From contig NZ_AWOR01000089.1 in the NCBI RefSeq assembly GCF_000761245.1, forward strand, positions 186,001-250,000: DNA of 64,000 nt, given 5' to 3'. Every line of letters begins with the position of its first letter. Positions within the stretch are counted from its first letter, which is position 1. Source of the stretch: Comamonas testosteroni (GTDB lineage Bacteria; Pseudomonadota; Gammaproteobacteria; Burkholderiales; Burkholderiaceae_C). The notes beneath the pieces were generated by a model that searched no databases, was not told where the DNA came from, and saw only the letters and a program-made list of their open reading frames with translations. The position numbers were made by a program, and so were the translations under genes. This document shows, piece by piece, positions 16,339-25,499 of this stretch.

Positions 16339-18069
16339 ATGGCAGAACACGAATATGACCTGATCGTCGTGGGGTCGGGGGCAGGTGCCATGTTGGGCGC
16401 CATTCGCGCGCAGGAGCAGGGCCTCAAGACTCTGGTGGTGGAGAAGACCGAGCTGTTCGGCGGTACTTCGGCCCTGTCGGGGGGCGGCATCTGGATTCCA
16501 CTCAATTACGACCAGAAGCCTGCGGGCATCAAGGACGATCTGGAGACCGCATTTGGCTATATGAAGCGCTGTGTGCGCGGCATGGCGACGGACGACCGCG
16601 TACTGGCCTATGTGGAAACCGCGAGCAAGATGGCCGAGTATCTGCGCCAGATCGGCATTCCTTATCGCGCCATGGCCAAGTATGCGGATTACTACCCCCA
16701 TATCGAAGGCTCCAGGCCCGGTGGCCGCACCATGGACCCGGTGGACTTCAATGCCGCCAAACTGGGCCTGGCGGCGCTGGAAACCATGCGCCCCGGCCCT
16801 CCCGGCAATCAGTTGTTCGGTCGCATGAGCATCAGTGCCTTCGAGGCGCATTCCATGCTCTCGCGCGAGCTCAAGTCGCGCTTCACCATCCTGGGCATCA
16901 TGCTCAAGTATTTTCTGGACTACCCCTGGCGCAACAAGACCAGGCGCGATCGTCGCATGACGGGCGGCCAGGCGCTGGTGGCAGGCCTGCTGACTGCGGC
17001 CAACAAGGCCGGCGTCGAGATGTGGCGCAACTCTCCCCTCAAGGAGCTGGTGCAGGATGCATCGGGCCGCGTGACGGGTGTCATCGTTGAGAGGAATGGT
17101 CAGCGCCAGCAGATCAACGCCAGATGTGGCGTGTTGTTGGGTGCTGGCGGTTTTGAGCGCAATCAGGAGATGCGTGACCAGTATCTGAGCAAGCCTTCCA
17201 AGGCAGAGTGGACGGCAACCCCAGTGGGAGGCAATACCGGTGATGCTCACCGGGCCGGTCAGGCCGTGGGCGCACAGCTGGCGCTGATGGACTGGTCCTG
17301 GGGCGTGCCCACCATGGATGTTCCCAAGGAGCCGGCCTTTCGCGGCATTTTCGTGGAGCGCTCGCTGCCGGGGTGCATGGTGGTCAACAGCAAGGGGCAG
17401 CGCTTCCTCAACGAGTCCGGCCCTTATCCGGAATTCCAGCAGGCCATGCTGGCCGAACATGCCAAGGGCAATGGCGGCGTGCCTGCATGGATTGTGTTCG
17501 ACGCCAGCTTCCGCGCGCAAAACCCCATGGGGCCGCTGATGCCGGGCTCTGCCGTGCCGGACAGCAAGGTGCGCAAGAGCTGGCTGAACAATGTCTACTG
17601 GAAGGGCGAGACGCTGGAAGATCTAGCGCGCCAGATCGGCGTGGACGCCGCGGGGCTGCAGGACAGTGCGCGTCGCATGACCGAATACGCCAGAGCTGGC
17701 AAGGACCTGGAATTTGACCGGGGCGGCAATGTGTTTGACCGCTACTACGGCGATCCGCGTCTCAAGAATCCCAACCTGGGCCCCATCGAGAAAGGTCCGT
17801 TCTACGCCATGCGCCTGTGGCCCGGAGAGATCGGCACCAAAGGGGGACTGCTCACCGATAGAGAGGGGCGTGTGCTCGACACGCAAGGCACGATTATCGA
17901 GGGGCTGTATTGCGTGGGTAACAACTCCGCCTCCGTCATGGGGCCGGCCTACGCCGGCGCTGGCTCCACCCTGGGGCCGGCCATGACTTTTGCCTTCCGC
18001 GCCGTGGCCGACATGGTCGGTAAACCCTTGCCTCTCGAGAACCCGCATCTGCTGGGCAAGACGGTTTGA
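16339..18069 (+). CDS. tesH: 3-Ketosteroid Delta1-dehydrogenase (TesH)
   Basis: A 576-residue FAD enzyme. The N-terminal dinucleotide fold GSGAG is at residues 12-16, with the FAD ribose-binding Glu in VVEKTELFGG, and the C-terminal PAYAGAGSTLGPA (Tyr538, Gly542) corresponds to the catalytic Tyr/Gly pair known in KstD enzymes. As recalled, the sequence matches the published C. testosteroni enzyme closely along its length, and this places the organism. It introduces the C1-C2 double bond into 3-keto-4-ene steroids. ATG preceded by GGAGACAAG; followed 15 bases later by tesI. Confidence 0.97.
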   Translation: MAEHEYDLIVVGSGAGAMLGAIRAQEQGLKTLVVEKTELFGGTSALSGGGIWIPLNYDQKPAGIKDDLETAFGYMKRCVRGMATDDRVLAYVETASKMAEYLRQIGIPYRAMAKYADYYPHIEGSRPGGRTMDPVDFNAAKLGLAALETMRPGPPGNQLFGRMSISAFEAHSMLSRELKSRFTILGIMLKYFLDYPWRNKTRRDRRMTGGQALVAGLLTAANKAGVEMWRNSPLKELVQDASGRVTGVIVERNGQRQQINARCGVLLGAGGFERNQEMRDQYLSKPSKAEWTATPVGGNTGDAHRAGQAVGAQLALMDWSWGVPTMDVPKEPAFRGIFVERSLPGCMVVNSKGQRFLNESGPYPEFQQAMLAEHAKGNGGVPAWIVFDASFRAQNPMGPLMPGSAVPDSKVRKSWLNNVYWKGETLEDLARQIGVDAAGLQDSARRMTEYARAGKDLEFDRGGNVFDRYYGDPRLKNPNLGPIEKGPFYAMRLWPGEIGTKGGLLTDREGRVLDTQGTIIEGLYCVGNNSASVMGPAYAGAGSTLGPAMTFAFRAVADMVGKPLPLENPHLLGKTV

Positions 18070-18084
18070 TCAGGAGGCGCAGAG

Positions 18085-19821
18085 ATGTCCAATTTCAAAA
18101 AGCATGTCAGCACCATCAATCCTGTGGGGGCAGTCTTGGATGTGGGGTCGGCCGATGAGGTTCAGTGGTCCGATGCCAGCGATGTGGTGGTGGTCGGCTG
18201 GGGGGGGGCCGGTGCCAGTGCAGCGATTGAGGCGCGCGAGCAGGGGGCCGAAGTTCTGGTGATCGAACGCTTCAGCGGCGGCGGTGCCAGTGTGCTGTCG
18301 GGTGGTGTGGTCTATGCCGGTGGCGGTACCCGGTACCAGAAGGAAGCCGGCTTCGAGGATTCACCCGAAGCCATGACTGCCTACCTCAGGCATGAGGTCA
18401 ATGGTGTGGTCAGTGACGAGACTCTGGCGCGCTTCAGCCGCGACAGCGTGGCCAACCTGAATTGGCTGGAAAAGCAGGGCGCTACCTTTGCGTCGACCAT
18501 GCCTGCGTACAAGACGTCCTATCCGGCCGATGGCATGTATCTGTACTACTCGGGCAACGAAGCGGTGCCTGCCTACGGCAATCCGCAACTGCTCAAGAAG
18601 CCTGCACCGCGCGGTCATCGCGTGGTGGCCAAGGGGCAGTCGGGAGCGACTTTCTTTGCCGCGCTGCAAAAATCCACATTGGCACACGGAGCCCGCACAT
18701 TGACGCAGGCACGCGTCCAGCGCCTGGTGCGCGAGAAGGACAGTGGCCGTGTATTGGGCGTGGAGGTGATGGTGTTGCCCGAAGGCGATCCACGTACCGA
18801 ACGCCACAAGAAGCTCGATGAGCTGGTGGCCAAGTGGCGTCTGTATCAGGCGCCACGTGCCCAGGCGGGTCGTCGTGAAGCTGCGCAGATCGAGAGCGAG
18901 ATCGGCGAGAAGCGCTACATCCGTGCCCGCAAAGGTGTGGTGCTGTCCACTGGCGGCTATATCTTCAATTCGGAGTTGCTGGAGCGGCATGCGCCGGCTT
19001 ACAGGCCCGGCTGGCTGACCGGTGCTGCGGGCTGCGATGGCTCTGGTCTGCGGCTGGGGCAATCCGTGGGAGGGATTGCTCAGGACCTGAACAATATCTC
19101 GGCCTGGCGCTTCATCACGCCGCCCTCGGCCTGGCCCAGGGGGCTGGTGGTCAACACCAAAGGCGAGCGCTTTTGCAATGAGCAGGTCTACGGCGCCAAG
19201 CTCGGCTACGAGATGATGGAAAAGCAGGGGGGAGAGGCTTGGCTCATCATTGATGGCAAGCTGCGCAGGCAGGCAGCGTGGCAGTGCCTGTTTGGCGGTT
19301 TGTGGGCCTTCCAGTCCATGCCCGCGCTGGCGCTGATGTACAAGGTCGCGATCAAGGGCAAATCCGTCGCCGACCTGGCCAAAAAGCTTCGCATGGATGC
19401 AGCAGTGCTGCAACACCAGTTCGATCGCGCCAATGCTGCTGCACGCGGTGAGATCGAAGACCCGTTGGGCAAGTCCAAGGACATGCGCCATGAGTTCAAG
19501 GGAGGCTCGCTGTTTGCCATCGATATCTCCATCAGCCAGAAGATGTTTCCGCTGGCCGTGCTGAGCCTGGGGGGGCTCAAGGTCAACGAGGACAACGGTG
19601 CAGTGATTGACGGCGCCGGCTATGACATTCCCGGCTTGTATGCCGCGGGGCGCACCGCCATTGGTGTGGCTTCCTCGCGTTATGTGAGCGGCCTGTCTCT
19701 GGCCGACTGCGTGTTCTCGGGCCGCCGAGCGGGCAAGGCGGCTGCACTGCAAGGGGGCGAGTCCCCTGCTGCCCAGGCCGTGTGCCCGCGGGCAAGCGCT
19801 GTGGAGAGCGTCAGTTCCTGA
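18085..19821 (+). CDS. tesI: 3-Ketosteroid Delta4(5alpha)-dehydrogenase (TesI)
   Basis: A 578-residue flavoprotein of the fumarate reductase/KstD-like superfamily, with a FAD-binding motif at about residues 36-60 (VVVVGWGGAGASAAIEAREQ) and a C-terminal SSRYVSGLSLADCVFSGRRAG block in place of the AYAGAGST of TesH. In TA441 tesI is next to tesH and oxidises 5alpha-3-ketosteroids at C4-C5. It is strongly coupled to tesH (15-base gap with AGGAG). A tract of nine G (18200-18208) lies inside the dinucleotide-binding motif, an unusual weak point for replication slippage. Confidence 0.93.
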   Translation: MSNFKKHVSTINPVGAVLDVGSADEVQWSDASDVVVVGWGGAGASAAIEAREQGAEVLVIERFSGGGASVLSGGVVYAGGGTRYQKEAGFEDSPEAMTAYLRHEVNGVVSDETLARFSRDSVANLNWLEKQGATFASTMPAYKTSYPADGMYLYYSGNEAVPAYGNPQLLKKPAPRGHRVVAKGQSGATFFAALQKSTLAHGARTLTQARVQRLVREKDSGRVLGVEVMVLPEGDPRTERHKKLDELVAKWRLYQAPRAQAGRREAAQIESEIGEKRYIRARKGVVLSTGGYIFNSELLERHAPAYRPGWLTGAAGCDGSGLRLGQSVGGIAQDLNNISAWRFITPPSAWPRGLVVNTKGERFCNEQVYGAKLGYEMMEKQGGEAWLIIDGKLRRQAAWQCLFGGLWAFQSMPALALMYKVAIKGKSVADLAKKLRMDAAVLQHQFDRANAAARGEIEDPLGKSKDMRHEFKGGSLFAIDISISQKMFPLAVLSLGGLKVNEDNGAVIDGAGYDIPGLYAAGRTAIGVASSRYVSGLSLADCVFSGRRAGKAAALQGGESPAAQAVCPRASAVESVSS

Positions 19822-19904
19822 CCCCGTGGATTGGGGACGATCTTGTGCCGGGGCGCCAGTGCAAGGTTGCACAAAAAGAGTGAGTGAGTAAGGGGTAAGA
19901 AGAA

Positions 19905-20972
19905 ATGAGCAGTGAAGCCACAACAACCGCATCGCGGTATCACCCGCTGCGCGTGCGCGCGGTGATTGACGAGACGCACGATACCAAGTCAATTGTGTTC
20001 GAGGTGCCTGAGGATCTGGCTGAGCAATTCAGCTATCGTCCCGGCCAGTTTCTGACTCTGCGACTGCCTATCGAGGGCCGTTATGTGCCTCGCTGCTACT
20101 CCATGTCCAGTGCCCCGATGCTCGACGATGCCTTGCGGGTGACTGTCAAGCGCGTCGACAAGGGGCGAGGCTCCAACTGGGTTTGCGACAGGGTTCAGGT
20201 GGGTGATTCCATCGAGCTGATGCCTCCCTCGGGCCTGTTCTCGCCCCGGAATCTGTCTCAGAACTTTTTGCTGCTGGCCGGTGGCAGCGGAATCACACCG
20301 GTGTTCTCCATCCTGCGCACCGTACTCAAGCAGCATCAGGGCAACGTGGTGCTGTTCTATGCCAACCGCGACGAGCGCTCGGTCATCTTCAAGAAGGACC
20401 TGCAGCAGCTGGCGGCCGAGTATCCAGATCGCCTGCAGGTCATTCACTGGCTGGACTCTGTGCAAGGCGCGCCTTCGCAGAATCAGCTCGCAGCCTGGGC
20501 CACGCCCTGGGTGGCCGATGCAGGCCAGGCCTTTATCTGCGGGCCGGGCCCCTTCATGGATGCCGCACAGGCCGCGATGATCGAGGCCGGCATGCCTGCC
20601 GAGCAGGTACATGTGGAGCGCTTTGTCTCTCTGCCTGACGAGGAGACTCTGCAGCTGATGCAAGAGGCAGCGGCTCCCGTGGAGGCCGCTGTCGACCAAG
20701 CCCTGGTGCAGCTGCGTCTGGACGGCCAGGAATATGAATTCAACTGCAGTGGCACGGAGACCATTCTGGAGGCCGGACTGCGCGCCGGCATCAATGTGCC
20801 CTACTCCTGCCAGGCCGGCATGTGCGCATCCTGCATGTGCCAGGTGCAGGACGGCAGCGTACATCTGCGACACAACGAAGTGCTGGATGCCAAGGACCTG
20901 TCCAAGAAGTGGACGCTTGCCTGTCAATCCGTGCCCACCAGCGAAAAGCTGCGCGTCAAATTCCCGGAGTAA
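19905..20972 (+). CDS. kshB: Ferredoxin-NAD(P)H reductase, KshB-like (ORF17 of the tes cluster)
   Basis: A 355-residue electron-transfer protein: FAD domain with RPGQFLTLRLP and RCYSMSS (about 46-70), NAD-binding domain with LLAGGSGITPVFSILR and FICGPGPFMDAAQ, and a C-terminal plant-type [2Fe-2S] ferredoxin domain with Cys302, Cys307, Cys310 and Cys340. This build is that of the reductase of 3-ketosteroid 9alpha-hydroxylase, which passes electrons to the Rieske oxygenase KshA. KshA is not in the window. It follows tesI by 83 bases. A reductase for another Rieske enzyme would look alike, but the position argues for KshB. Confidence 0.85.
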   Translation: MSSEATTTASRYHPLRVRAVIDETHDTKSIVFEVPEDLAEQFSYRPGQFLTLRLPIEGRYVPRCYSMSSAPMLDDALRVTVKRVDKGRGSNWVCDRVQVGDSIELMPPSGLFSPRNLSQNFLLLAGGSGITPVFSILRTVLKQHQGNVVLFYANRDERSVIFKKDLQQLAAEYPDRLQVIHWLDSVQGAPSQNQLAAWATPWVADAGQAFICGPGPFMDAAQAAMIEAGMPAEQVHVERFVSLPDEETLQLMQEAAAPVEAAVDQALVQLRLDGQEYEFNCSGTETILEAGLRAGINVPYSCQAGMCASCMCQVQDGSVHLRHNEVLDAKDLSKKWTLACQSVPTSEKLRVKFPE

Positions 20973-20975
20973 TTT

Positions 20976-22598
20976 ATGTCGAATACCAACCAGAACGCGA
21001 TGCCCGAGTCCTCGCTGACCTTGCCTGGCATGCTCGCTGACGTGGTCAGCCGCTTTGCCGGTCGCGCGGCGATTGTCGAAAACGGCAAGTCCATCAGCTA
21101 TGCCCAGCTGCAGCAGCTGAGCCGCCTGGCCGCACGTGCCTTGATGAGTCTGGGTGTGCAGGCTGGCGACCGTGTGGCTCTGTGGGCACCGAATCTCAGC
21201 GAGTGGATCGTTGCCGCCTGCGGTGTGCATGCTGCTGGCGGCGTGCTGGTGCCCCTGAACACCCGCATGAAGGGCGCCGAGGCTGCCGATATTCTGGAGC
21301 GCAGCCGTGCCAGGGTACTGGTGTGCGTGGGCGACTTCCTGAACAACTACTACCCGGATCTGCTGAACGGCCTGCGTCCTGTCACACTGCAGCAGGTGGT
21401 GGTGCTCGGTGACAAGGTGCTGCCCAGTGCAGACCTGAGCTGGGCGCAGTTCATGGCCAGGGCCGAAGGCACGACTGCCGAAGCCCAGCAGCAGCGCGAA
21501 GCCCGGATCAAGCCCGACGATACGGCCGATCTGATGTTCACCTCGGGCACCACGGGGCGCCCCAAGGGCGTGATGTGCGCGCACCGCCCGACGATCCTGG
21601 CTTTCAAGGCCTGGTCGGATGTGGTGGGTTTGACCGAAGGCAGCCGATACCTGATCGTCAATCCGTTCTTTCACACCTTTGGCTACAAGGCTGGTTGGGT
21701 GGCAGCCTTGCTGCAGGGCTCTACCGTTTATCCCGAGCAGGTATTTGATGCGCAGGCCATCTTGCATCGCATCGAGAGCGACCGTATCAGCTTCCTGCCC
21801 GGACCCCCTACCTTGTTCCTGTCCATGCTGGCGCATCCGGGGCTCAAGAATTTCGATCTGAGTTCGCTGAAGTCCTCCGTGACCGGTGCTTCCACAGTAC
21901 CTCCCATTCTCATCAAGCGCATGCGTGAGGAGCTGGGCATCATGAATGTCACCACGGCCTACGGCCTGACGGAGTGCGGTGGTTGTGCCACGCTCTGCGA
22001 GCCCTCCGACAATGTGGAAACCGTGGCCAACACCTGTGGCAAGGCCCTGCCGGGGACCGAGGTGCGCTGTGTGGACGAGCAAGGACAGCCCGTTGCCCCA
22101 GGCGAAGCAGGGGAGGTGCTGCTGCGCGGCTATCACATCATGCAGGGCTACTTCGAAGATGAAAAGGCCACGGCAGAAACCATTGATGCCGATGGCTGGT
22201 TGCATACCGGCGATGTGGGCGTGCTTGACGAGCGCGGCTATCTGCGTATTACCGACCGCCTCAAGGATATGTTCATCGTGGGCGGCTTCAACTGCTACCC
22301 CGCAGAAATCGAGCGCATGCTGTCCAACCACCCCGAGGTGGCGCAGGTTGCCGTGGTTGGCGTGGCCGACGAGCGCATGGGCGAGGTGGGCTGTGCCTGC
22401 GTGGTGACACGCAACGGCGTGGCACTGGACCAGGAGGCCTTCATTGCCTGGTGCCGCGCCAATATGGCCAACTACAAGGTGCCGCGCTTTGTCCTGCAGC
22501 TCGAGGGCCTGCCCGTCAATGCCTCCAACAAGGTGCAAAAGCGCGATCTGCTGCAGATCGTCAAGAGCCGGCTCGCACCTGTTTTACAGCCGGCCTGA
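20976..22598 (+). CDS. scdA: Acyl-CoA ligase for the C/D-ring acid (ScdA/FadD3-like, ORF18)
   Basis: A 540-residue ANL-superfamily adenylating enzyme: P-loop FTSGTTGRPKG (188-198), TAYGLTECGG, GWLHTGDVG, hinge ITDRLKDMFIVGGFN and the C-terminal lysine in NASNKVQKRD. In TA441 the gene after the KshB-like one (ORF18) is needed to degrade 9,17-dioxo-hexanorandrostanoic acid, the product left after TesD, and FadD3 does the same in actinobacteria. So it probably attaches CoA to the propanoate side of the C/D-ring remnant. It starts 3 bases after kshB, last of the rightward arm. Confidence 0.88.
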   Translation: MSNTNQNAMPESSLTLPGMLADVVSRFAGRAAIVENGKSISYAQLQQLSRLAARALMSLGVQAGDRVALWAPNLSEWIVAACGVHAAGGVLVPLNTRMKGAEAADILERSRARVLVCVGDFLNNYYPDLLNGLRPVTLQQVVVLGDKVLPSADLSWAQFMARAEGTTAEAQQQREARIKPDDTADLMFTSGTTGRPKGVMCAHRPTILAFKAWSDVVGLTEGSRYLIVNPFFHTFGYKAGWVAALLQGSTVYPEQVFDAQAILHRIESDRISFLPGPPTLFLSMLAHPGLKNFDLSSLKSSVTGASTVPPILIKRMREELGIMNVTTAYGLTECGGCATLCEPSDNVETVANTCGKALPGTEVRCVDEQGQPVAPGEAGEVLLRGYHIMQGYFEDEKATAETIDADGWLHTGDVGVLDERGYLRITDRLKDMFIVGGFNCYPAEIERMLSNHPEVAQVAVVGVADERMGEVGCACVVTRNGVALDQEAFIAWCRANMANYKVPRFVLQLEGLPVNASNKVQKRDLLQIVKSRLAPVLQPA

Positions 22599-22653
22599 GC
22601 AGGACTATCTGAAAAAGCCACGCGGTTTTCGAAAACAGGCTGAAAATCGTGGC

Positions 22654-22659
22654 TATAAT
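22654..22659 (+). promoter_or_regulatory. Candidate -10 box for the tRNA genes
   Basis: A perfect TATAAT 38 bases before the tRNA-Gly 5' end. No good -35 hexamer is visible at 17 bases upstream. Confidence 0.45.
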
Positions 22660-22697
22660 TCGAGTCTTCTCTGAAAGGCGAACAGCTTTTCAGAAAT

Positions 22698-22773
22698 GCG
22701 GGAATAGCTCAGTTGGTAGAGCGATACCTTGCCAAGGTATAGGTCGACGGTTCGAACCCGTTTTCCCGCTCCA
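22698..22773 (+). tRNA. tRNA-Gly (anticodon GCC)
   Basis: 76 bases with a closed cloverleaf: acceptor GCGGGAA paired to TTCCCGC, D-loop AGCTCAGTTGGTAGAGC, anticodon loop CTTGCCAAG, T-loop GGTTCGAACCC, and encoded CCA. Confidence 0.97.
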
Positions 22774-22780
22774 GATTTTG

Positions 22781-22811
22781 AAAAGGGAAGCAAAAGCTTC
22801 CCTTTTTTATT
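22781..22811 (+). terminator. Terminator after tRNA-Gly
   Basis: GGGAAGC-AAAA-GCTTCCC followed by TTTTTT. Confidence 0.88.
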
Positions 22812-22872
22812 GCGTTGGTCGCATGGCTGATGCAATACTTCTCGCTGGCGCCCGGCGCCGGTTGTGAAGTGG

Positions 22873-22961
22873 GCCCCGATGGTGAAATTGGTAGACACTG
22901 CAGACTTAAAATCTGCCGCTTTTAACGAAGCGTACCGGTTCGATTCCGGTTCGGGGCACCA
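22873..22961 (+). tRNA. tRNA-Leu (anticodon TAA)
   Basis: 89 bases with a long variable arm as expected of class II tRNAs. Acceptor GCCCCGA pairs with TCGGGGC, anticodon arm GCAGA-CTTAAAA-TCTGC gives TAA, T-arm CCGGTTCGATTCCGG, CCA encoded. Confidence 0.97.
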
Positions 22962-22968
22962 GAATTGA

Positions 22969-23003
22969 AAAGCCTGCTATATCTTGTGTAGCGGGCTTTT
23001 TTA
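22969..23003 (+). terminator. Terminator after tRNA-Leu
   Basis: AAGCCTGCTA / TAGCGGGCTT stem (one G-T pair) followed by TTTTTATTT. Confidence 0.85.
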
Positions 23004-23187
23004 TTTGTGACTTGAGTAGCCGTTGCTGCCCGCAGTCTTGCTGAAGGTGGGAAAATTCAGCCACTGCGATGCCGTAGGGCTGTGGGCGTCAAGGCTTGGC
23101 CAAGGCGCTTGGAAAAGTCCTGGCTTCGATGCAATATGGCTTGCAGTTCTGTCATGCTGACGGGGTCTGCACTCCTAGAGAGAAAAG

Positions 23188-23817
23188 ATGTCTAGTTACA
23201 ACGCTGCTTTTGAAATTCATGTCCACGGTCAGGTTCTGCTCCGTGCTGACGTTACGTATGAGCAGCTGCAAGATGCATTGCGTCCCTTGTGGGCCTATGC
23301 CGGCGCACGCTCATTGACGGATGGCGAAGGAAGTCTTTACGAAGAAGAGCCCGGCATCCAGTTCGAGGCCAAGGAGCATCTGCTGCAGATGTGCTGGACC
23401 GTGCGCGGCGATGATGACTTCCGCCAGGCCCTTGACGATATGTGCATGGGGCTCAACGAGCTGGCCGAGCAGGGCTCGCCCATCGAGGTGACCTTCTACG
23501 ACACCGAGTTCGACGAGGAAGAGGCGCCTGCCGAGGCGCAAAGCCGCGATGACTTCCTGATGCTGTTTGTCGGTCCCAATCCCGCAGCCATCATGCAGGT
23601 GCAGCGCGATCTGCTGGTGCAGGACGTCATCAACATGATGGAGCGCCACTTCGATGGCGCCGAACTCGGCGGCGTGGTGCAGGAGATCGACAAGCTGTTC
23701 TCGCAGCGCTTCGAAGCCCTGGTCAGCTCGCTGGAGCTGGGCAAGCCGCCACGTGGTGGATCGGGGGGCTCGGCCTCCGGTCATGGCGGCAATCGTCGCC
23801 CGCGCCATCTGCATTGA
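23188..23817 (+). CDS. Conserved hypothetical protein, acidic
   Basis: A 209-residue soluble, acidic protein beginning MSSYNAAFEIHVHGQV. A long amphipathic middle (ALDDMCMGLNELAEQGSPIEVTFYDTEFDEEEA) is followed by MQVQRDLLVQDVINMMERHFDGAEL and a glycine/arginine/histidine-rich disordered tail (about 190-209). No catalytic motif is visible; I remember similar proteins of unknown function in other Comamonadaceae. A purine-rich GAGAGAAA site precedes the ATG. Confidence 0.8.
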   Translation: MSSYNAAFEIHVHGQVLLRADVTYEQLQDALRPLWAYAGARSLTDGEGSLYEEEPGIQFEAKEHLLQMCWTVRGDDDFRQALDDMCMGLNELAEQGSPIEVTFYDTEFDEEEAPAEAQSRDDFLMLFVGPNPAAIMQVQRDLLVQDVINMMERHFDGAELGGVVQEIDKLFSQRFEALVSSLELGKPPRGGSGGSASGHGGNRRPRHLH

Positions 23818-23838
23818 TTCTTCGGTCATTCGCCGTCA

Positions 23839-23890
23839 AAGCCCTCTGTGCTGCAGTCCCGAGACTGTGGCGGAGGGCTTGTCTTTTGTC
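23839..23890 (+). terminator. Possible terminator before the YgjP-like gene
   Basis: AAGCCCTC (23839-23846) and GAGGGCTT (23873-23880) pair across a 26-base loop and are followed by GTCTTTTGTC. The long loop makes it a weak candidate. Confidence 0.4.
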
Positions 23891-24508
23891 ATGAAGCCCA
23901 TTCCTACACCCAAGTATTCAGGAGCCGTGACCGAGCAGCTGCGCAAGCACAGGGCTGCGCGCGCCAGCATGGGCGAAGAAGGGGCGAATGCATCTGTGCC
24001 GCTGGCATTGCCCTATCTCGCGGGCTACGCGCCATCGCTGCAGAATCAGGTGCGCGACTGGCTGCTCGCGGGCAAGGCCGGTGAATGGCTGCTGCGCAAA
24101 TATCCGCAGGCCCACGCGGTTCGCACGGACAGGGCGCTCTATGACTATGTCGATGTGCTCAAGGCCCAGTATCTGCGCAATGCCGGCCAATTGCACAAGG
24201 TGGCCTACGACAGCAGGATTCATGTGGTGCGCAATGCTCTGGGTCTGCATACGCGGCGTGCGATTGCGCACGGCGGCAGGCTCAATGCCCGGCACGAGAT
24301 CCATGTGGCGGCCATGTTCAAGCAGGCGCCAGATGCCTTTTTGCGCATGATCTGCGTGCATGAGCTGGCGCATATCCGCATCATGGATCACGACAAGGCT
24401 TTCTATCAGTTATGCGCGCATATGGAGCCTGATTACCATCAGTTGGAGTTCGATGTGCGCTTTTACCTCAGCTATCTGGACCAGGGTGGCCAGCTGCTCT
24501 GGAACTGA
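23891..24508 (+). CDS. YgjP-like metallopeptidase domain protein
   Basis: 205 residues with the zinc-protease motif HELAHIRIMDH (His157, Glu158, His161, with His167 nearby), set in a YgjP/DUF45 (SprT-like) context: KVAYDSRIHVVRNALGLHTRR before it and FYQLCAHMEPDYHQLEFDVRFYL after it. The family is thought to be a cytosolic zinc peptidase; no target is known. The open frame runs further upstream, but the ATG at 23891 is the first start outside the previous gene and hairpin. Confidence 0.8.
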   Translation: MKPIPTPKYSGAVTEQLRKHRAARASMGEEGANASVPLALPYLAGYAPSLQNQVRDWLLAGKAGEWLLRKYPQAHAVRTDRALYDYVDVLKAQYLRNAGQLHKVAYDSRIHVVRNALGLHTRRAIAHGGRLNARHEIHVAAMFKQAPDAFLRMICVHELAHIRIMDHDKAFYQLCAHMEPDYHQLEFDVRFYLSYLDQGGQLLWN

Positions 24509-24517
24509 TGGCGCAGA

Positions 24518-25414
24518 TCAGGCAGGGGTGGGCAAGGCGCTTGGCGAGCACACGTTGACGGCCTGGCTGCAGTCGACGGGCAGATCCAGCCAACGCTGGG
24601 CCGCAGCTTGCATGGCCGTCAGGCGGCCGGTTGTCATGAGCTGAATCTGATCGGCCTGGGCCAGCTGCAGCGATCCATCGGTCTCGGCTCCCAGCAGATT
24701 GCGCTGCTCCAGCATGCGTCGGGTCTGGCGTGCCACGGGGGCGCCCGTGTCCAGGAACTGAATATCGGGCCCCAGCAGGGCACGCAAATCGTCCTTGACA
24801 AACACATAGTGGGTACAGCCCAGCACCAGCGTATCCATCTGCCCTGTCTTAAGGCCGAAACTCCCTAAAGCGCTTGTGTACTTTGCGCACAGCGCTCTGA
24901 TCTCCGTGGCGCTTGCATCCTCGGGCAATGCTTGCTCCGTGCTTTGCTCGATCGCCCTGGCCAGGCCGTCGCAGGCGTGGAGGTGAAACTGGGCGCGCTG
25001 GCCATGCTCCGACACCAGGCGCGCCACGCGCTGGCTGGAGATGGTGCCCCGGGTGGCCATCACGCCCACATGATGGGTCTGACTGGAAAAAGAGGCTGGT
25101 TTGATGGCCGGCTCCACGCCAATGACGGGCAGTTGCGGAAGGCGCTCGCGCAACAGTTCCACGGCTGCAGCGGTGGCGGTATTGCAGGCAACCACGAGAA
25201 TCTTGATGTCGTGCTGCTCCAGCAGGTATTTCGCAATGGCCAAACTGCGCTCCTGCACAAATGCATCGCCGCGTGCATCGCCATAGGGCGCATTGCCGCT
25301 GTCGGCCAGATAGACAAACTGCTCGTGCGGCAACTCATGGCGCAGTGCCTGCAGCACACTGAGGCCGCCCACACCGCTATCAAAAATACCGATGGGGGAG
25401 TGAGGAGTGGGCAT
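24518..25414 (-). CDS. murI: Glutamate racemase
   Basis: 298 residues with the family's signature pieces: GIFDSGVGGLSVLQALR and LADSGNAPYGD near the N-terminus, and the two catalytic cysteines Cys77 (VACNTATAAA) and Cys200 (LGCTHYVF). It makes D-glutamate for peptidoglycan in the cytoplasm. It converges with the YgjP-like gene, 9 bases apart. Confidence 0.95.
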   Translation of the reverse strand: MPTPHSPIGIFDSGVGGLSVLQALRHELPHEQFVYLADSGNAPYGDARGDAFVQERSLAIAKYLLEQHDIKILVVACNTATAAAVELLRERLPQLPVIGVEPAIKPASFSSQTHHVGVMATRGTISSQRVARLVSEHGQRAQFHLHACDGLARAIEQSTEQALPEDASATEIRALCAKYTSALGSFGLKTGQMDTLVLGCTHYVFVKDDLRALLGPDIQFLDTGAPVARQTRRMLEQRNLLGAETDGSLQLAQADQIQLMTTGRLTAMQAAAQRWLDLPVDCSQAVNVCSPSALPTPA

Positions 25415-25499
25415 GGTGCAAGAGGTAGGTGGAGGCGATGGTGCGGTCGTCAGTATGCGCCGCTTTGCGTGCCGGCGGCGCCTCCAGGGCTATGGTCTA

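Noticed and set aside
18361..19992. 543-codon minus-strand frame opposite tesI
   Set aside because: Same reasons; the plus-strand gene is clearly real.
19989..22538. 849-codon open frame on the minus strand opposite kshB and scdA
   Set aside because: It is antisense to two well-recognised enzymes, has no family features, and shows the His/Gly/Gln-rich composition of a shadow frame in GC-rich DNA.
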